From NCBI GenBank assembly GCA_015680685.1, contig MNCI01034697.1, forward strand, positions 310,267 through 374,266: 64,000 bases of DNA, in the 5' to 3' direction. Position numbers and translations under genes: made by a program. Under the pieces are notes generated by a model that was not told the DNA's origin, made no database searches, and saw nothing but the letters and a program-made list of their open reading frames with translations. Every line of letters begins with the position of its first letter. Within the stretch, counting starts at the first letter, position 1. The stretch comes from Gnetum montanum. Its lineage: Eukaryota; Streptophyta; Gnetopsida; Gnetales; Gnetaceae. Below are positions 24,880-35,489 of this stretch, in pieces.

Positions 24880-26180
24880 AGGGGCTATTAATGCACAAAC
24901 GTCCAATGAACTAAAATGGTATGACACCATCCTCACTTATCTACTCAAGCAAGACCTATTGCAAGGGCTGGACACTAAAAAGAAATAACAGTTTCTTCAC
25001 CAAGTCAAGCATTTCACGGAAATTAATGGAAACCTTTACAAAGTCTTTCCCAATGGCCTAGTACATTAGTGTGTCCCTAATATAGATTAACTGTGTGTTC
25101 TCTAAGATGCTCATGAAGGCCCTTGTGGAGGCCATTATGCTGGGAGATGCACGGCCATAAAAATCCTTATGGTAGGATATTATTGACCAACAATCTTCAA
25201 GGATGCACAACAATTTGTCCATGCTTTTGATCATTGCTAGAGGGATGGTGGAATGACAACTCGAATGGAGGGACCACGGCAATGGATTCAACCTCTTGAG
25301 CCATTCAATATTTGGGGCATTGACTTTATGGGTCCCATTGCATCTTTATCAAATAAAAAGGCATATATCATAGTCATAATTGACTATTTCACTAAGTGGG
25401 CAGAAGTAGCAACCATCACCAACTGTACATCCACCACTGTTGCTCAGTTTGTACAAAAAAATATCATAAAAAAGTTTGGTGTGCCTTATGTGTTAATTTC
25501 TGATAATGAAACTCATTTTACAAGTGCCACTTTCTGAAAATTGATACAGCGCTCAGGGGTTGAGTATAAGCTCACAACACCATATCACCCCCAAGCTAAT
25601 AGTCAAGTTTAGGTCACTAATTGGGAGATTACAAAAATTCTAACGTGCACCATCAGCAAATACCAAAGGGACTAGAGCACAAAATTAAATGATGTCCTTG
25701 GGGCCTATCGCTTCACATGAAAGCTTCCCATAGGTTATTTTTCTTATGAGCTCATGTATGGAAAACTACCAACACTACCCATCCAATCCAAGCTTCGTAC
25801 ACTCTCTACAACCTATGACCTTGACCTAAATCTAAGTCTAGTGCTAAAAGAAAAATTAATGAACCTCAACTTGCTAGACAAAAATTGGTTAATAGCCCTA
25901 TCATCCAACGAAATGCATAAGGAATTTAACAAGAAACACCATGACCTCAAAATAAGAAAAGTCAACTTTCAACCAGGAGACAAGGTTCTCTATTGGAATC
26001 CTACACATGTACCCCAACGAACCAAATTTTAAACGTTGTGGAAAGGACCTTACATTATTGATGAGACTCTTCCATCTAGGGCCATAATCATCTACATACC
26101 TGATACCATAGACAAGAAACAATTAGTCAACATCCAACAAGTAAAACCTTTCCATGAGCCTAGGCCAACCAACTCAACAA
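24880..26180 (+). pseudogene. Gypsy integrase, broken
   Basis: The N-terminal region (24.88-25.25 kb) carries the decayed zinc-binding part. The core at 25253-25537 shows FNIWGIDFMGPI with the first catalytic Asp, DYFTKWAEV, and LISDNETHFTS with the second. The third (NGQAE region) reads NSQV and stop near 25600-25610. The C-terminal part (25754-26180) has PGDKVLYW and WKGPYII and ends KPFHEP without a chromodomain, in keeping with Athila. Stops at 25537, 25610 and 26030 break it. Confidence 0.82.
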
Positions 26181-26945
26181 ACACCTCACCAAATGGATAA
26201 CCATGCTCAATCTTTTGGATCTCCCCCTTACAACTCAATCATGGGGGAGATGGTCACCTATACTAACACTTTATGTGGCTCCTTAGTCTTTTGACTTTTT
26301 TTTTTTACACATTTTTGGTTTTACAAATTTTTGTTTTCATATTCTTTGTTTTACATATCTATTTTACATCTTTTTGTATTTTAGATTATTGATCTTTTCT
26401 AAGTTTTTCTTTTACACCATCATTAATATATTTGATAATTATTACATAATATTTTACTTTATTTTATATCTTCTTGTGTTTGATGTGTTTCTCTACTCTT
26501 TTTGCTAATAAGGTGTCAAGTACAATGGTAATGTGCTACTCAATGATGGTATGTTTTATTTGTAATTTGATTGTTGATGTCTGGTTTCTGACTTTAAATG
26601 TCATTACTAACTGGGACATGGTTTCTTTTCATGTAATAGGTAGTGAGTCCACATCATCCACCCACCCACATACTCTGGTTTTCCTTGTTTTAGAAACGTG
26701 TAGTCCCTTCTTCATTAATGCAACTTTAATAAATTGATGACTTGTGTTGTTTCTGGAATTGGGAAGGAATCAAAGGTTTGGATAGGGTGTGGCTTCAAAG
26801 GGATGTGGTATTCTTCATGCCTTTCTATTTTCCTATGTGCAGGAATGTTCTTGTGAGCTTCTCACCGTTCCACATCATTTCACAATAGGAAGTCAAATAA
26901 GTCCTTGCATGGTGTAGCCCTCAACAAGAGAGAGAGAGAGAGAGA
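26181..26945 (+). other. Non-coding stretch between integrase and LTR
   Basis: It begins with a polypurine-like tract (CATGGGGGAGATGG, about 26238-26252), continues with a T-rich run, and ends in an AG dinucleotide repeat at 26927-26947 against the LTR. Parts near 26.65-26.75 kb match 51.7-51.85 kb on the opposite strand, and parts near 26.79 match 30.33, so this is a shared element region and not unique DNA. Confidence 0.6.
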
Positions 26946-27833
26946 GATGAGAATTCAAAGCACACCTAATGAATCGTGATTCATCTAGCTACGATATCGA
27001 ACCCACGATATCCGGTACGCGATATCAGACCCACGATATCGAGTACATGATATTGCAGCCCAACAACGATATCGAATACACGATATTGTGACTCCTGCAT
27101 GAGCCTATAAATACACATGTAGGTGCATGAGAGGAGTAAGTCTTGGAAGTTTTAGAAATAGTTAGTTTTAGAAGTTAGTTCATTTTCTTCTCTCTCAACC
27201 CTTTCTCCTAGTGCATGCCCACAGTGTGATGATTATAATTGTACAACATCCTTTATTCGAGTGTGACATACTTGGACACGCACATGACCAGAAATAAAGA
27301 TCAAGATTACTTCATCATTGTAGCATTCACTTAGTTCAATTATTTAATTGTTATTATTATTTATTGCTTTCATAGTTAATATCTCTTCACCCTAAACTCC
27401 TTAAACGTGAAATGAGTACGACTTAATCATGAGCATTTAAGTGTGACTACTTGGTAACCCAATAGCATACCTAGGATCTGCGCTTGGTAATCCCAGTAGT
27501 AGTTGTGCACAAGGTCCAAGATATGTACGGATGATTAAGGAACAGATGCTCATCGTACTTAGGCTAGCTTAGACTCTCTTCACCCTTTCCCTCTTAGGTT
27601 AATCAAAGTTATTTCCATCACCCCTAGGAGTAGCACTAGCTTAGGACCACATCATACACCTCACTCTCAACTAAATCATACGTGACAAAGCAAAAACTAG
27701 TCCAAGTGGGAAGACAACGAACTGCAATCAGTAAGTAACTATCTAGATACCACAACTAGCCCATCTACAAAGTTTGAGCAAATCGTACGTGAAACGCTCA
27801 TATTCATATGGTTAAGTGTAGGGGTATTCATCA
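26946..27833 (+). repeat. LTR shared by two tandem plus-strand Athila-like units
   Basis: It starts near GATGAGAATTC and ends TTCATCA, with TATAAATA at 27106-27113. It serves as 3' LTR of the unit to the left and 5' LTR of the gag-only unit to the right. The ends lack the ACAAC found before 19684, in keeping with an inner LTR of a tandem array. The sequence after 27833 does not look like the usual primer site. The last bases before the end lack the CCTTGCCAC present at 20480-20488. Confidence 0.72.
26993..27087 (+). promoter_or_regulatory. GATATC palindrome cluster upstream of the LTR TATA box
   Basis: GATATC occurs at 26993, 27007, 27021, 27035 and 27068, and GATATT at 27049 and 27082, all within 95 bp and ending about 19 bp before TATAAATA. 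Several are embedded in CGATATCG, self-complementary over 8 bp. The spacing is 13-17 bp between neighbours. Confidence 0.7.
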
Positions 27834-28269
27834 TTACCGAGGACGATGCTAGTTATTTAGATTAGTTACATCATACAAGATCATTGTACCAAAGTATTTA
27901 CGATACATCTTTTAGAAAAGAAATTAATTTCAATTAAGTCACACACAATGTCTCTCTCACAAGACTATGATAACACAACAACTAGTAAGGCAATTCATTG
28001 GAGAACCAATGAACTATATGATAATCAAGATGAAGTGTGGAGTACCCAATCTAATGTAGGGGTTTTCTATAAACATAAATGAAGACATCATCATCCCAAC
28101 TCATGAATGCATAACCTACCCAATGACGATGAACCCCTACTAGCCACTACAAGCCTAACGCAAATACAAGAGGTTGTTCGAATATCCTGTAGGCATCGCA
28201 AGGAAAGCCGTCTACTTAGGCTTAACTTAACCAGCTTTCCTAAGTTTTTAAGAGGCTACGATTTAGATT

Positions 28270-28975
28270 CGTAACATCAATTACAAGCCTTCTACGATTC
28301 CTGTGCATGGAACAGCATCAATAATGGATGGCAAAAACTTAAGCTCTTTCTTGTGACACTCGTTGGCCACGAAAAGTATGGTATAGGTCTTTAAAACCAA
28401 AATCAATCCGACATTGGCCAACAATGGTAGAACTCTTCAATGAAAGATATCAAACTTATGCAAGAGTGTCAACCTTGAGGAGACAAATCCAAGAATGTAA
28501 ACAAGCACAACATGAACCCTTGGACATGGCCTTAGAAAGATATTATGCATTATTACACAACTGCCCAGGCCATGAGTTCTCTGAGGAAAGGCTAATGTAC
28601 AACATTATTGATGGGCTCCGTAATGAAACAAGGGAGACCCTAGGGATGTATGCCTGAGGTCAACTATACGAGCTACGAACCCATCAATTCCAAGAGCTTA
28701 TCAAACGGGTAGCAAAAGATGAAGGAGAAATGGCTAGATGGGAGAATGTTGAAAAATCTCAATGGGACCAAAATCTTACAACAACAAAGGTCCATGATTA
28801 TGAAGAGGAGAAATCAACTCACCTCAAGGAGGTGAAACCATCTTTTCCAACACTACAATCATGGGATGAAATTGAGGAAAAGATCAATAAGATGATGGAA
28901 TGGATGCATAAAAAATGTAGAGAATATGCCAACATTATTGGAGGTAGAGTCATAACGAACCAATAAGTAGGATGA
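28270..28975 (+). pseudogene. gag core of the pol-less unit, one visible stop
   Basis: In the frame of the ATG at 28424 the reading extends upstream through VWYRSLKPKSIRHWPT and continues FNERYQTYARVSTLRRQ, RYYALLHNCPGHEFSEER and DGLRNETRETLGMYA, with a stop at 28657. It then resumes GQLYELRTHQFQELIKRVAK and a long charged, coiled-coil-prone stretch to 28966. This is the Ty3-type retrotransposon gag domain and the best preserved gag in the window. The stop is TGA where a codon one base away would keep the frame. Confidence 0.8.
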
Positions 28976-29029
28976 AATACCTTTAGACAATCAAAAAGAA
29001 GGGTTGAAAAAAATAAGAGCTTAACTGCC

Positions 29030-29600
29030 AACCATATGTATCAATGCAACATTTTCCTGTATGATCACCCCAAGGGCCAATGCCCAATCTTATTACATTT
29101 ACATGAGCATTGGGGAAGAATGTTACATCCAAAGTTTGTACAAAAATACTATGTTCAATCACAATGGCAACAATCCTAGTCATTGGGGAGGCCACCCCCA
29201 AACTGGTTATACCCTTCATACCATCCAAACCTAAGTGCTTATCAAGTCCAACATCTTGTTTCCCCAACTAGGTCAACATCCTCTATCTCACCACATGATT
29301 ATTATTCTCCTCAATACTATCAACCCATATCCTCTCCAACACAACCACCACCTTGGATACCTTACACTCCTTCTCAATTTCAAAATTCTCATCCTTCACC
29401 TCCTTCTACATCACCACCAAGTGTTCCAAAAGGGTTTGCACCACAACAGCAACCCACGAATATTACTTGTGCTTCTGCTGACAACAACGGTGGGAACTCT
29501 CCTCAACATCGAAGGTGCCCCTTCTTTCGACATGACTGTAAGAAGGGATAGCACAACTCTGAGCCCACTGCATCCTCCAACTTAGCACAAGTTCAACACT
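29030..29600 (+). pseudogene. gag zinc-finger remnant and Pro/Gln/Ser-rich tail
   Basis: The reading CNIFLYDHPKGQC (about 29044-29082) matches the family finger with the second Cys lost to Phe. The frame at 29183-29551 is open for 122 codons and rich in Pro, Ser, Gln and Tyr, as expected of the disordered tail of Athila gag. Confidence 0.6.
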
Positions 29601-29949
29601 GTGGTGCATCCTTCTCCTCGAACTCAATGCCTCATGTTATCTCATCCGAGCCACCAATCAATACTCCAATAACCATGCGGCCTAATGAATCTACCTACGA
29701 AGGGATACATATCGATCCTTGCATACCATCTTACAATCACGGGTGCCATAGTTGGTCAACCACTCATCAATTGACTACATCTTATAAATTGCCCCACTAT
29801 GTTTACTATAATCAAGTATGTGAACCCCACTCAAGGTACATTCCAACCACCACATCAAAAGACACCTAGTGGTTCGAATATGACCAAATCCCAATACGTC
29901 CAACATGCAAGGTTTCCAACTTTCATTTATTAATCCTTGCCATACTCAA

Positions 29950-31352
29950 CTGTTTAGTTATGGGGGATGCCCCCCATTCTAATAACAAGCAAGATTAATA
30001 AATATTTTTCATTTATTTAATTTTGAAATTTTTGTTTTTCAGTTTTTCATTTTTCAACTTATTGTCTTTTTGTCTTTTTATCTTCTTATCTTTTTGGTAA
30101 GTAATCTCATCTACGAATAAAACACTCATGTGACTCACTGATTGAGGTGTTGTTCTATGTTATCAAGTCTCAGGTGATTAATTTTTTGGACAGCGGGCCC
30201 ACAACATTTACTCCCCCATTCTATTAATAAAAGGTTCCACTCTGGGTACAATGATATTCCTAGTCATTAAACTTAAAGCAATTTTGTGCTCATTATGCCC
30301 AAAGTGAAGAATTATGGACCAAGAAGGAATGACCAGGGTGTGACATCAAGGGGACTTATGGATTCTCTTTGGTGACATCTATGGGAGTTATCATGTAGCT
30401 TGGTTGTACTAAAATCCTTGTAGATCTAATGAAAAGTGGAAGTAAGAGTAATCAAAAGGCACTTAACTAGAAAAAATACTAGTATTCCAGGGGGTCCCAT
30501 TGGAAAGACATGTACCCATGCCTGAAGGTAGGCAGCTTCTCTGGATAAAGCAATACTTCATCCAATAAAAACACAACAAACAATGAGTGCCACAATGTAA
30601 AATCACTCCTCCCTTGAACAAAACACCTAGTGATCATATGCCTTGCTATCATGATGCTCGTATGGTTGTCCATCATTGGACGAAGCAATGCGATGTCACT
30701 AATCAGAGGAATGGACTTGGTCCTGATTTTGGAGTGATGGGCAGCTAACACACTAGTCATGCCCTACACGCAAGTATCATTGTGCCCTGAGTCTGTTACC
30801 TCATGTCCTAATCTCTGCAATCCCTTCTACAATTCACCTCACCTTGTTGTTCGTGTAATTGTGACTTGTGACTCAGGTAGCATGGAATTCACCTCTCATT
30901 GTTGTGATATCTACATGTGTGTGTTTTTTGGAATTGGTATGGATTACATTTAACCCTTCTAATGCCTACGGACATTTTAACATGTGGTTATGCAAGGGCA
31001 TTATAGGTTGGAACCTGCTTTGGGGAGGACCCACTTGCGTAACCCTTGTAATTTGCACTTATAACACATCTCCCGCACATCATCTTATACCCTTTAAGTA
31101 TTACCAACGTTCTTCTTTCCCTTATCATCCTTTCGGTTCAAACGTTCCTATGTGCTAACACATGTCCTTTTCCCCCCTACTCTTCATGATTTTCATTGTC
31201 AGATTCTACACCATTACACTCTTTGTGCCTTCAGGACTAGTTTGTATTACCTTGGACCCCTTTACATTAACCTACAAGTCCTCAATTTATACCTTGGAGT
31301 TTCAAAAAATTTAAAAAATTTTGTAAATTTTTCAGGTGCCCTATTTTCAATA
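29950..31352 (+). other. Non-coding element interior
   Basis: After a purine tract (ATGGGGGATG, about 29960) the sequence is T-rich and then mixed, with no recognisable frame. Blocks near 30.33-30.37 kb match 26.78-26.82 kb, and the stretch from about 31281 matches the reverse complement of 63.9-64.0 kb. Confidence 0.55.
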
Positions 31353-31429
31353 GGATGTGATATCAGGTTCCCGATATCGAGTCCGATGTGATATTGGGTC
31401 CCTGCTAGTGGGTACGCAATATCACATCC
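31353..31429. mobile_element. 77-bp GATATC foldback unit with 11-bp inverted termini
   Basis: The block begins GGATGTGATAT (31353-31363) and ends ATATCACATCC (31419-31429), a perfect 11-bp inverted repeat. Inside are GATATC at 31359-31364 and 31373-31378 and GATATT at 31390-31395. The homologous minus-strand copy at 63.88-63.91 kb goes directly from the sequence before it to the AT run after it, without this block: an empty site. I infer insertion of a small foldback unit; no clear target duplication is visible. Confidence 0.6.
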
Positions 31430-31448
31430 TTAAAAAATATATATATGG

Positions 31449-31460
31449 ACCCCCCCCCCC
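31449..31460 (+). repeat. Poly-C homopolymer
   Basis: At least eleven consecutive C follow TATATATGGA. The related copy near 63875 has only three, so this run is either expanded or a sequencing problem near the gap. Confidence 0.7.
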
Positions 31461-31527
31461 GTGTATGTCAACATCATTTGTAACTATTCACTCAGGGGAA
31501 TTTTTTCAAATTTTCTTCTACGACTTA

Positions 31528-31558
31528 NNNNNNNNNNNNNNNNNNNNNNNNNNNNNNN
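31528..31558. other. Assembly gap (31 N)
   Basis: The bases are undetermined. Comparison with the homologous copy (63800 down to 63606, minus strand) predicts about 195 bp between the flanks, so the N count is probably not the true size. Confidence 0.95.
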
Positions 31559-31759
31559 AATAATAAACATGTGCCAAAAATAATTACATCTCCTTATCTA
31601 TACTAGGAAACTAAACTCTAAAACCACCTAAGCAAAGTGGACAAAATATTAAAATCTTTTGGGGACATTTCCATAAGAATTCCTAACTTTAAAATCACAT
31701 GAAATCAGAACAAACTCATTAAGGTAAGAAGTAAGGTATAACTTAACTTTGGTAAGCAA

Positions 31760-31791
31760 CCTTACTAATGATTAGCCCTGTGTGATTGTAG
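31760..31791 (+). promoter_or_regulatory. Candidate branch point and splice acceptor before the envelope-position ORF
   Basis: CTTACTAATG (31761-31770) resembles a plant branch point, and TGTGATTGTAG ends with AG at 31790-31791, immediately before ATG at 31792. The same arrangement is conserved in the minus-strand copy (63414-63384), where it reads CTTACTAAC and GCAG then ATG. Splicing is known or proposed for downstream ORFs of such elements; use here is inferred. Confidence 0.5.
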
Positions 31792-33390
31792 ATGGCCCCA
31801 AAGCATGGACAAAAAGAAGGTCCCTCTCAAGGTGCATTTAAGCAACCTAGGAGAGGTAAAGGTTAGGTGCTTGCCGAATAATACACAGAGTAGGAGGAGC
31901 AATCGTTCAGTATCCATCAAGAAGGCCCTGCCACTATACAATCAAGATAGACAAAAGGAGGAGCTACTGCAACACCTAAACCAAGACAACGCCTCACGTT
32001 GCCCCCGAAATGTGTCCAGGCCATCCGTGAAAGGTCCACATCAGCTACAATGATCGTGGAATTGAACTTCAGACCTTTCATGGAATTTTCTCCTGAGGCT
32101 GTTAGGGACCACCTCAAAGGGTCCCCATTATGGCCTATCCTCTCTGAAAGTGGTGCCTGGTACTTAGGAGAAACATACCAATTCTGGCACAATAAAGAAG
32201 AAGGAACCACAGTTGACATTTATGGTGTGTCTGTTGATTTTTCCATCAAAGCCATTTCGAAAGTGTTAAACCTTACGAACATAGGGCCAAAGGTTACTCG
32301 TCTATCTACTCGCTCTGTTGTTGATGCACAATAGGTTTGGTTAGACAGGGCGTACGGCAAGGAAGATAAGGCCTATGGAGAGTTGACATTGGAAGAGAAG
32401 ATATACTTTAAAATTGGAACTTATCACATATTTCCCACAAAAGGATTAAACAAAATTTTAACATATGTGGGAAGAGGAAGTGTGATACTGATGGGAAAGG
32501 TTAATGCTAACCTGCCTCATCTATATTTCATGGAGATCTTAAGGCGATTTGAAGAACGCAAGACAAGGAAGTTTGCGTTGCCTTTTCCTTGTCTCATCAA
32601 GAAGTTGTGCAAGTGTGCTGGTATTCGAGGATACACCAATGATGTCCTCCGAAGAGCCCAAAATGCTTCGTACGTTGTACTGTTGAAACTACCAGCTGCA
32701 AGGAAAAGTGCTGGTGAGACGTTGGGACCAGAACAAGAGCAAGAATAGACAGTGGGGCCCACTGAAACTCAACTTGTAGGGCCCAGCTAGCTTCCAAGCA
32801 TGGGACCCAGTTAACAATAAGAAGCAGGGCCTAGCACAAGCCAACAAGATCAACCACTGCCACCACCACAGGATTATCGATCGTCAATGAGCCATCTCAG
32901 GGTCACTAAGATGGTCAGTTGGGGAAGTCATGATGATGCAAATCTCTTCCACATCATCAACAATACCGTATGGCCCACTATCTCTATAGATCACACACAA
33001 GATGAGGTGTCCATTCAAACAAGAGAAGGGGAGAGTTATTGGTCACAACAGATTCCAGGGAACACTACATCCTTTTAGGTGTAATTAGAGACTAGTAAAG
33101 TGGCCACAATGGTGGTCATGCAACACCAGGATGCAACGAGAGCCGCAGAGGTGGCCATGGACCACATCAAGGAATCTTTTAACATCTTTGTTATGCCAAC
33201 AACAGATTTCACAGGAGCATGGGATGCTCAAACTCTAGCTAGTCCCTCAATGACTCCTACAGAACATGTCTGCCTCCAACACTACTGCCATGTTGCCTGC
33301 AGCATTACAAATTTAACTGAAGAGGAAGTATGCCTACATTTGTTTAGGTTATTGATTACTTGGGAATTTGAAATCGACTTTTGCTGGTAA
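31792..33390 (+). pseudogene. Envelope-position ORF of an Athila-like element, one frame with several stops
   Basis: A single frame of about 533 codons runs from ATG 31792 to the stop after 33387 without any frameshift; only in-frame stops interrupt it (near 31866, 32332, 32746, 32790 and 33077-33085). The N-terminal part is basic. Residues about 80-165 include FRPFMEFSPEAVRDHLKG, GAWYLGETYQFWHN and VDIYGVSVDFSIKAISKVL, which look like the plant retroelement domain called putative plant transposon protein. A Pro/Gln-rich spacer follows, then a conserved C-terminal part ending LITWEFEIDFCW. I see no clear membrane segment, so a true envelope role is unproven. Confidence 0.65.
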
Positions 33391-34437
33391 TTCTAATAAC
33401 CATATCATGCAAATTTTTTTTATTACCTGCCAATCTTGTTGTGCCTGCAGCAGCAACTCGCTGTCATTGACACACCTGCTACCATGATCCACCACAGCAG
33501 CAACCCTTATCCAAGGCTTTGGCCACCAACCAACAATGCAGCCACTGCTAGGAAAACCTGTGTGTAGTCACCACAGCTGCAACTGCTTCAACCGTATATC
33601 CCTTCATCATGCTCTCGTTATTTCCTCGTGTGGCTGCTCACCACTTTTCCTTGCCAACGTCACCTCCTCAAGTGCTTCCTCAACGCATCTCTCTTCCATG
33701 CTACATCGCCATAATTCCTGCCCATTTCTGCCCTTCTGCGTTGCTCTTCATGCCTGCATTCTTGCATTTTGTGCCTCCATCCTCTATACCGTGTGCCACA
33801 CATCCAAGCCATAGAAATTTTTATTTTTGTGTTTTTTTAAAAAATAATATGTACATAATAAAAGACATATATATATACACACATGTATAAGTAAATAAAG
33901 ATATGTTTTTATTTATTTGTTTATTATTAAGTCTTGATACTCTCAATTTTTCTTTTATTGATGAAGAGTTGTTAGACTTTGAGAAAACAAGAAAATCAAA
34001 ATCACTAAAGACAAATCTTTACACCACCACACTTGCCTTACTGCACTTACCAAAAGAGATTATGCATGGTAACCATGTGGGTAGACACATGTCTAGTTAC
34101 TCTTCTAAGAAATACTTCCTCTTCTTTCCAAAATGTCTAGTTACTTTTCTAAGGGCCACTTCCTCTTCTTCTCAAAAGAGAAAGAGAGGTAGAAGGAAGC
34201 TCTATTAAAGGCCTTAGGCAACAAAATATCATCAAGGAGCAACAGCACAAGGCCTCTTCTTCCTTTCTTCCTCCCATCTCCTCCCAATATCATCAATAAT
34301 CAACACAAGGCTTTTTATTCCTTTCTTTCTCCCATCTCCTCCCAATATCATCTTTTTGTCTTTCTCTTCTTACACCCCATTATCCCACCACACCCTAAAC
34401 CTTACCTTGTTGGTACCTCAAATTAGCTCTAGCAACA
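33265..34437 (+). repeat. Dispersed repeat, copy 1: ORF end plus 3' region (matches 60140-61312)
   Basis: From about CTGCCTCCAA to CCTAAACCTTAC the sequence aligns with 60140-61312 in direct orientation with only small indels. It contains the end of the envelope-position ORF, a C-rich region with several overlapping short open frames, an AT-rich stretch (33830-33900) and a pyrimidine-rich end. It is best explained as the 3' part of the same element type in two copies. Confidence 0.75.
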
Positions 34438-35040
34438 AACCATTAAAATCAAACTGTGTAGTGTAGGATTTATAAAAAGCTTTTCCTTGTGTTCCACCAT
34501 GAAAAAGACTAAAAGAAATGTTGGGGGCAACATCCCAACTTGGAAAGAGGCAACTATTGCTCACCTACAAGAGCTTGAGGGACAAACCAAGTACGGACCA
34601 AGTAACTGACTCAAGCCATCCAATCTTATCATGACTACCTCCAAGCAAAGATGCAAAACCACCAAAGCTGATGGATTAGCAAATAGTCTACTTAATTCAC
34701 ATTTCTGTACCCCACCTTTGATCTCTCTTGATGTTTATTCATGTTGGATTTATGGATTTATGTAATTAAGTTTTAATCTTTGTTGCTCTAATTTAATAAA
34801 TGTATATTTCATCTTTAGTATTTTCACTTTGCTTTTTAAGTCCTATTAGAATTCATCTTTTGCTTTTTAAATCCTATTAGAATTATTCTCCAACTATTCA
34901 AGCAATACCCTTGCAAAATCAAGCACTTAAGGGGTGTCATGGGTTAGTTTGACTCACAGCCCAAAATTATCATCTTGACGGTGACTTCATGTAGAAAGCT
35001 TGCTAAAAATATTGTATTTGATTGTACATAAGTTTTAATT
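34438..35040. other. No gene seen
   Basis: The AT-rich stretch has a short open piece starting at 34499 (MKKTKRNVGGN) and a small duplication, TTTTTAAGTCC/TTTTTAAATCC and TATTAGAAT (about 34832-34884). Nothing recognisable is encoded. It marks the transition from repeats to the low-copy BT gene island. Confidence 0.4.
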
Positions 35041-35489
35041 TTGAACGCTTCTTTCGAAACAGTCGAAGACAAAACCTTGTTAACTTGTATCCATATGGCT
35101 AAAATGTTCTGTTCCTGTAAATCTGTGGTTCATTGCCAATGCGGATGATAACACGGAAAATGCAAAATCGCCAATAGAAAAATGGTGACTTATTCTTCTT
35201 ACACGGATGCCGATTAAAAGTACTCAAAACATTTAAGTGACTCTCTCTATATGGATCGAGATTCTTAAAGAACCTCTTCACCCTGTTTTTCGGACCAGCT
35301 CAAGTAACGCTCATCATTTTTCAGATCAGGTCAAGTAACGCTCACCCAAATCATATTTCCCTATGTCGGTCCGTCTCCTTTCCACACCAGGTCTACCATG
35401 GGCAAGACAGTAACTCGACCTTCATTATGATAAATAGCCAGGTCAAAGGCAACTCCCACTCCCACAAAGTAATAGTCATGTAATTAAGT

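Larger units (their letters stand above)
19684..27833 (+). mobile_element. Athila-like Ty3/gypsy element (plus strand): LTR-gag-PR-RT-INT-LTR
   Basis: LTRs at 19684-20493 and about 26946-27833 flank a plus-strand interior in gypsy order: gag (21.2-22.45 kb), protease (23.1-23.57), reverse transcriptase (24.0-24.64), a truncated RNase H (24.73-24.82) and integrase (24.9-26.2). Integrase after reverse transcriptase defines Ty3/gypsy; the tRNA-Asp-type primer site and LTR ends fit the Athila group. Frame breaks and stops occur in every domain. Sequence after integrase to the 3' LTR (26.2-26.94 kb) is non-coding, so the envelope-position ORF of the sister unit is missing. The last LTR is shared with the next unit. 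Confidence 0.85.
27834..34437 (+). mobile_element. Athila-like unit with gag and an envelope-position ORF but no pol
   Basis: To the right of the shared LTR lie a gag region (28.27-29.6 kb), a jump at about 29.95 kb straight into the post-integrase type of sequence (a GGGGGATG purine tract, then a T-rich run at 30.0-30.1 kb), and then an envelope-position ORF (31792-33390) with its 3' untranslated part to about 34437. Protease, reverse transcriptase and integrase are absent, and no 3' LTR was recognised. An assembly gap falls inside (31528-31558). I infer a pol-deleted derivative that would depend on proteins from full copies. Confidence 0.65.

Noticed and set aside
26927-26947. AG dinucleotide run considered as a pure polypurine tract
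   Set aside because: It adjoins the LTR but differs from the GTGGGGGTA type of tract of this family; it is more likely a microsatellite that replaced or expanded the original tract.
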